From Climacium dendroides (Eukaryota; Streptophyta; Bryopsida; Hypnales; Climaciaceae), in assembly GCA_950106755.1 (NCBI GenBank), contig OX467088.1, positions 4,820,001-4,884,000 on the forward strand: a stretch of 64,000 nucleotides of DNA. Reading direction: 5' to 3'. Under the pieces are notes generated by a model. That model saw only the letters and a list, made by a program, of their open reading frames with translations. It had not been told where the DNA came from and did no database searches. The position numbers and the translations under genes are program-made. Shown here piece after piece: positions 59,718-64,000 of this stretch (position 1 is the first letter of the stretch; every line of letters starts with the position of its first letter).

Positions 59718-60167
59718 GCTCAAAAAGTCGAACCTCCACTCTATGCAAAGTATTTCAGCGCATCGCCACACGTACCTTTCCTCGTCTATAAACTTAATTT
59801 GAAAGAGCCATGGCCTCACAATGAATCTCGTCTGCACGTAACGCTTCGAGAGTGCAAGAAAATTGGACCCGTAGAGAGATTTAAATCTTGAATCGTTGCA
59901 TGAGTCTCAAAATTGGACATGAACGTACCCGCACCAAGCCCAGGGGGAAAAAAACTGCTTCTACAAATTAACAATTAGCTAGCGCAAGCAAACACAAAGA
60001 CACAACAAGGCGGTGGAAATTATGGGGTTGTAAACCCTAACAACACAACACACCGAGTACATTTTCCAACAGCCGCGAGCTCTTGGAGAAGTGTGACGAA
60101 GATGTGAAGAGAGTGGATCATGGAATACCATTAGCAGTTGAGATGTGAATTGACAGGTTTGGCGTCA

Positions 60168-60535
60168 GATGGATGAAAAAGAATCTCTCATAAGTGCAAC
60201 TATTCATCCTAAAAAAAATGTGGAAAGGGGAGATCTTCTACTATACTTTGACTTCCAATGAGTGCTTTTTTTATTTTTTAAGCCAATGATTTACATGATA
60301 ATGAAAACTGATGATTTCCAAAGTCACCCCATTGTCCTTTGAGGGTTAAATGATGAGCCGGTCACCATGAAAATCATTTGTTTGGGTGCCATGTGAATTG
60401 TTGGCTAAGAAAAAATGAAAAAACACTTGTTGGAAGACAAACTACTATACAAGACCTCCCCTTTTCATGCAAAATTGCAAGGATGAGTAGTTGTACTTGT
60501 GCCCTGCACACAAAGATTCTTTATCATTCATCACC
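60168..60535. repeat. Long imperfect palindrome, arms ~165-175 bp
   Basis: The left arm 60168-60330 runs from GATGGATGAAAAAGAATCTC to AAGTCACC. It is inverted at 60360-60535, where GGTCACC, ATGAAAATCATTTG, GAATTGTTGGCTAAGAAAAA, CACTTGTTGGAAGACAAACT and AAAGATTCTTTATCATTCAT follow in reverse order. The centre contains CCTTTGAGGGTTAA. Two copies of the element at 63620-63849 seem to be joined end to end. Confidence 0.65.
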
Positions 60536-63500
60536 CAAAAAATGGTCGTCGCGTCGTTTATGGGTTAACCCTTAAAGGACGCGGTCCCATGACCAAGGTA
60601 GTCACCAAAATGCTTGGATTATTTCACACTTAAAAAACCTATACTCCAGATACACATAATTGTTTAAGTAGTTGGAAATGGGTTGAATACCTTATTCTAT
60701 AGAGAAATTGAAACAAAAAAGATGTATAAAACATCTCCTACAATTAATATATTATTAATTTTTTTTAATACTACTAATACTATGTACAACATGAAAGCTA
60801 AAATACTATAAAATTGAAATTTGATGGTTTTCTTGAATCTTTTAATTTAATACAATGTTTAGAGTGATTATAAATATCTAACTCATTACTTTGTAACCCA
60901 AGTATACAACTTCCTTTTATTGTGGGACAAGCTACCCAAATTTTTAGTCTTTTTTATTAAAATTTAAGGATTTTTTTAATTATAAATTGAATATTAGGAA
61001 TGAATTTTAATTTTAATTGGAGGGAACTTAATGTATAGAATTTTGAAAATTATATATAAGTGTTTCAATTCTTCACATATATAGGGAATTCTTTTGATAA
61101 ATATGCAACCCAACATTTTCTACATCTCATTTTCTTTAATTTGGTCTTCACCTAATTTTTTTGTCCTTTTAATTCAATATAATTTTTACAAAAGCAATCT
61201 TCTAAATTGTTTTAATGCCAACAACCCTTAGGTACTCAGGACTAGATCAAAGGCGAGATCAAATACTACTACAATTCCTATGATATATTTGACAATATAT
61301 GATCAACATGCTAGATCAAAAACTAGTTCTTATGTAAACAAGCTTTGATCGAAATGCAGGATATTAGTAGTATTGCTCTATCAATATCAACAATCAAAGA
61401 CTAATTAGCATTGGTTTTGCTAGATGAAGGAAATGTGGGTATTAGTAATTGATCTTATGCATTTCAGAAAATTTAGGGCCTCTAAAGGGTTGCCCAACCC
61501 TGGACCATTTTCCCAAAATTGCAAATAAAAAATTCATATTTTTTTTAATACATTGATTAAAAAATTTAATCAAAATTTGACATGGCACCTAATTTAGACT
61601 ATTGATTAAGCTCTAGTAGCCCTATAGAGACTCCATTTTTTTCTAATGATTGCTTTAACAATTGTACACACATTGTATTCTACTAAGCTCAAAAAACATT
61701 GAAATTAGTACCAATATTGATGATTGTGTAGTTATAACAATTATTAATACTCCTTAAGTATACAGTTAATGGTTTTGTAACCATCCCACTTATACTAATG
61801 AAGTTGAGTAAGTTAACCCCTAAAGGACCATTGTCCCTTTAGGAGACAATTGGGATTTTGGGCACGTACCTATAGGCTGATTTTTTGTCATGATTTTTTG
61901 AAGCTTTTTTTGAAGATAGAAAAACTAATTAGCTTCATGGGAATATAATTTTTTTTTGAGTCAATGCATGGGAACAAAAGTTATGCCCAAATAAACTCAA
62001 AACAAGGAAAAAGAGGCAACAAAAAAATTTTGAATTGAAATTTTTGAATTTTGAATATTAGGATTTGTTATGAAAAAGTTATGGACAATTTGTTTTGGGG
62101 ACAATTAAAGCATCTTTTTGAAAAAATAGTTTAGGATTCATTTCTAAATCCAATTTTTACAATAAAAAATAAATCCATGTGGTTTAGTTTGCTTCCTAGA
62201 ACAATCTCACCATTGGATTAGTGTGTTTTAATTCTATTTTAGAAACATTAAAAATTTAGATTTTTCTTCTATCTCATACCTACTTCTACTTAGCAATTTT
62301 TTTAAGAATGAAAATTAATTTTTCTGAATTTTTTTTTCCTAGACTCTCAACTCAATTCTCCACCATAAAGATTTAAACCTCAAAACTTTGTAGTGCAAAA
62401 AATTTAAGTTAAGAAGGTTCAAAGTCAAAAAAGTCTAGTTTGACAATGTGCTAAAAAACTTGTTATTTTTCATTTTAAATGCAAATATCTTACAATTTGT
62501 GTGGTCAAAATTTCTGAAATTTATCCCACACATTTTTATACTAGTTAGGTGTAAGATTTAATTTTTAGATGTGTAGAAAAAATAATTTTCAATTTTTTTA
62601 CTCTTTATTATAGAAATAGCAGTTTTGAGTGAGTGTTTTTGGGTAGAAAATAGGCCTTCAGTTGGTCTTTTTAGGGGTTAACACTTGAATGGGCACTCAA
62701 AGGATGCTAATCAATGACAAAGGTAGTTGAAACTTGAAAATGATGTGATTTTTAGACCAATAGGTGCATTCTTCATTTGAACACTAATTTGAAAAGTCAT
62801 CCACTAGATATTTCTAGGTGCCTTGTCGTTCTATGGTCAATGGTTTATTATTTTTGTTACTTAGTACATCTATTTCTATTACAAAATTTTACAATTCACT
62901 TAACAGGCATTGCAAGAAACACATGATGTTTTGTCTTGAAATGGCCTATTTCAGTGAATATTATGACGTTTTGGAATTATTATTTTTAAATGAAATAAAG
63001 TATGAATAATTTGTAAAGCATTCAAAATAGTATGTTTGTAAAAATTCAGGCCTAGAAAATTTTATCTTCAAAAGTTATGCTCAAAAAAATAACAATGGAA
63101 AATACCCCCAAAATGAATATTTTGATGTTTAATTTTTAGAAAATATTAAAACAAAACAAAAAATAAAATAAAATATTTCCTTTTTCCTAACTTGAAGGTG
63201 CTCCTTCTCAACCATTTGCATCTTTGGGGAAAAAATTTGTGTTATCTTGGCACTTGTACAAAGGTAGTACACTTTGAGTACATATAGAAGGTGGGCACTT
63301 TACAATTTTAAGAAAATCTCTTATGGGCTTCACTAAAAGTCTTCATGTTCCAATTTTGACCTCCAAATTTACATTTTTGGACCAAAAATAGTACTAAAAT
63401 CTTCCAAATGGTAAAAGTAGTCATCCAATCATGGACTATTTTAAAATAATGAATTGTTTTTAAAATAGTAGAAAAATTATTCAATGTCTTAAACTACCAC

Positions 63501-63619
63501 ATGTGCCTTTATTTCAAATTTTGTTTAAAATTGACTTACAACTCAAAAGTTATAAGCAAGAAAAACACCCATCCAAGCAAAGGGGACAAACAACGGACAA
63601 GTATTTCTTGCAATCACCT

Positions 63620-63849
63620 TTAACCCTTAAACGTAAAGGTGGAAGGTGGACATTTGACGTACGATGGATGATAGAAAATTTCTCCATGTAGGACAAGAAC
63701 ACAACTATTCATCCTCTAAATTTTGTGGGAAAAGTCTTCTACAGTAGCTTGTCTCCCAATGAGTGCTTTTTCATTTTTTTAGCCAACTATTCACATGGTA
63801 ATGAAAATTGATAATTTCCAAGGTCACCCCATCATCCTTTAAGGGTTAA
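63620..63849. mobile_element. ~230-bp MITE with TTAACCCTTAAA inverted ends
   Basis: It begins TTAACCCTTAAA (63620-63631) and ends TTTAAGGGTTAA (63838-63849), an exact 12-bp inverted pair. The interior (ACAACTATTCATCCT, CCCAATGAGTGCTTTTT, GGTAATGAAAATTGATAATT) matches the arms of the palindrome at 60168-60535 with moderate divergence. Confidence 0.65.
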
Positions 63850-64000
63850 GTATTCATAAAGTGACAATATGTCCCTCGTGACTTTTTCCACTCGCCCCAA
63901 GTTTTGTTGCTATTTCACAAATTGAAAAGTGTCGGAGTTCGTAGCAGCTTAAGTAATAATACAGATAAGCAAACAAATTATATTTCAATAAGTGCATTGC

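Larger units (their letters stand above)
59718..64000. other. AT-rich repeat-dominated region upstream of the LRRC45-like gene
   Basis: 59.72-60.1 kb is probably promoter and 5' UTR. From 60.15 kb the sequence is a nest of non-coding repeats with recurring TTAACCC(C/T)TAAAGGA ends (60565, 61814, 62671 inverted, 63620, 63838 inverted). A block near 62480-62680 resembles sequence inside the long-TIR element (around 28530-28740), sharing the order TACAATNTNNGTGGT, AGAAATNGNAGTTTTG and TTTAGGGG. No gene is recognised. Confidence 0.5.

Noticed and set aside
1..64000. tRNA or rRNA genes
   Set aside because: I looked for A/B-box and cloverleaf patterns and rRNA core words and found none that I could support.

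Overview
This window is nuclear DNA of a land plant. The genes have many short exons with GT-AG introns, and they lie between long AT-rich stretches full of repeats. Two families are typical of plants: an NFD4/nodulin-like major facilitator and a DUF716 (TMEM45-like) membrane protein. A third gene looks like LRRC45, a centrosome/basal-body coiled-coil protein. That would fit a plant with swimming sperm (a bryophyte, lycophyte or fern) better than a flowering plant. This is inference, and I cannot name the species.

Layout. 1-301 is the 3' end of a leucine-rich-repeat gene with a C-terminal hydrophobic tail. 2.8-4.9 kb holds a two-exon DUF716 gene (minus). 5-9.9 kb is mostly AT-rich DNA with a TIR element. 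9.9-11.4 kb holds a probable small organelle-targeted protein gene (minus). 14.95-21.5 kb is a 14-exon NFD4-like transporter (plus), for which I could join all exons in phase (581 aa). 23.1-44.9 kb is three direct tandem copies of a unit of about 7-8 kb. Each copy carries one intronless 231-aa gene (minus) with two Dof-like C2C2 zinc fingers, a TATA box, an upstream array of ~29-bp repeats, and a 3-3.6 kb element with long inverted ends. 45.6-46.6 kb is an element with long inverted ends and an internal 115-bp tandem array. 47.6-49.0 kb is URM1 (minus, 4 exons, 99 aa). 49.9-51.0 kb is a FAM173-like methyltransferase (plus, 2 exons, 173 aa). 51.1-59.7 kb is the LRRC45-like gene (minus, 23 exons, 1036 aa). 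60-64 kb is AT-rich repeat DNA with a long imperfect palindrome and a family of elements ending in TTAACCCTTAAAGG.

The most unusual part is the triplicated locus. The zinc-finger coding sequence is GC-rich and its 5' part is identical in the three copies, while the surrounding AT-rich DNA has diverged and gained different insertions in each copy. The upstream minisatellite of each gene repeats AAAG, which is the core that plant Dof proteins bind. This suggests self-regulation, which is untested. Copy-specific insertions with clean target-site duplications allow the history of the array to be read. URM1 and the methyltransferase genes are divergent; the methyltransferase and LRRC45-like genes converge with only 116 bp between stop codons.
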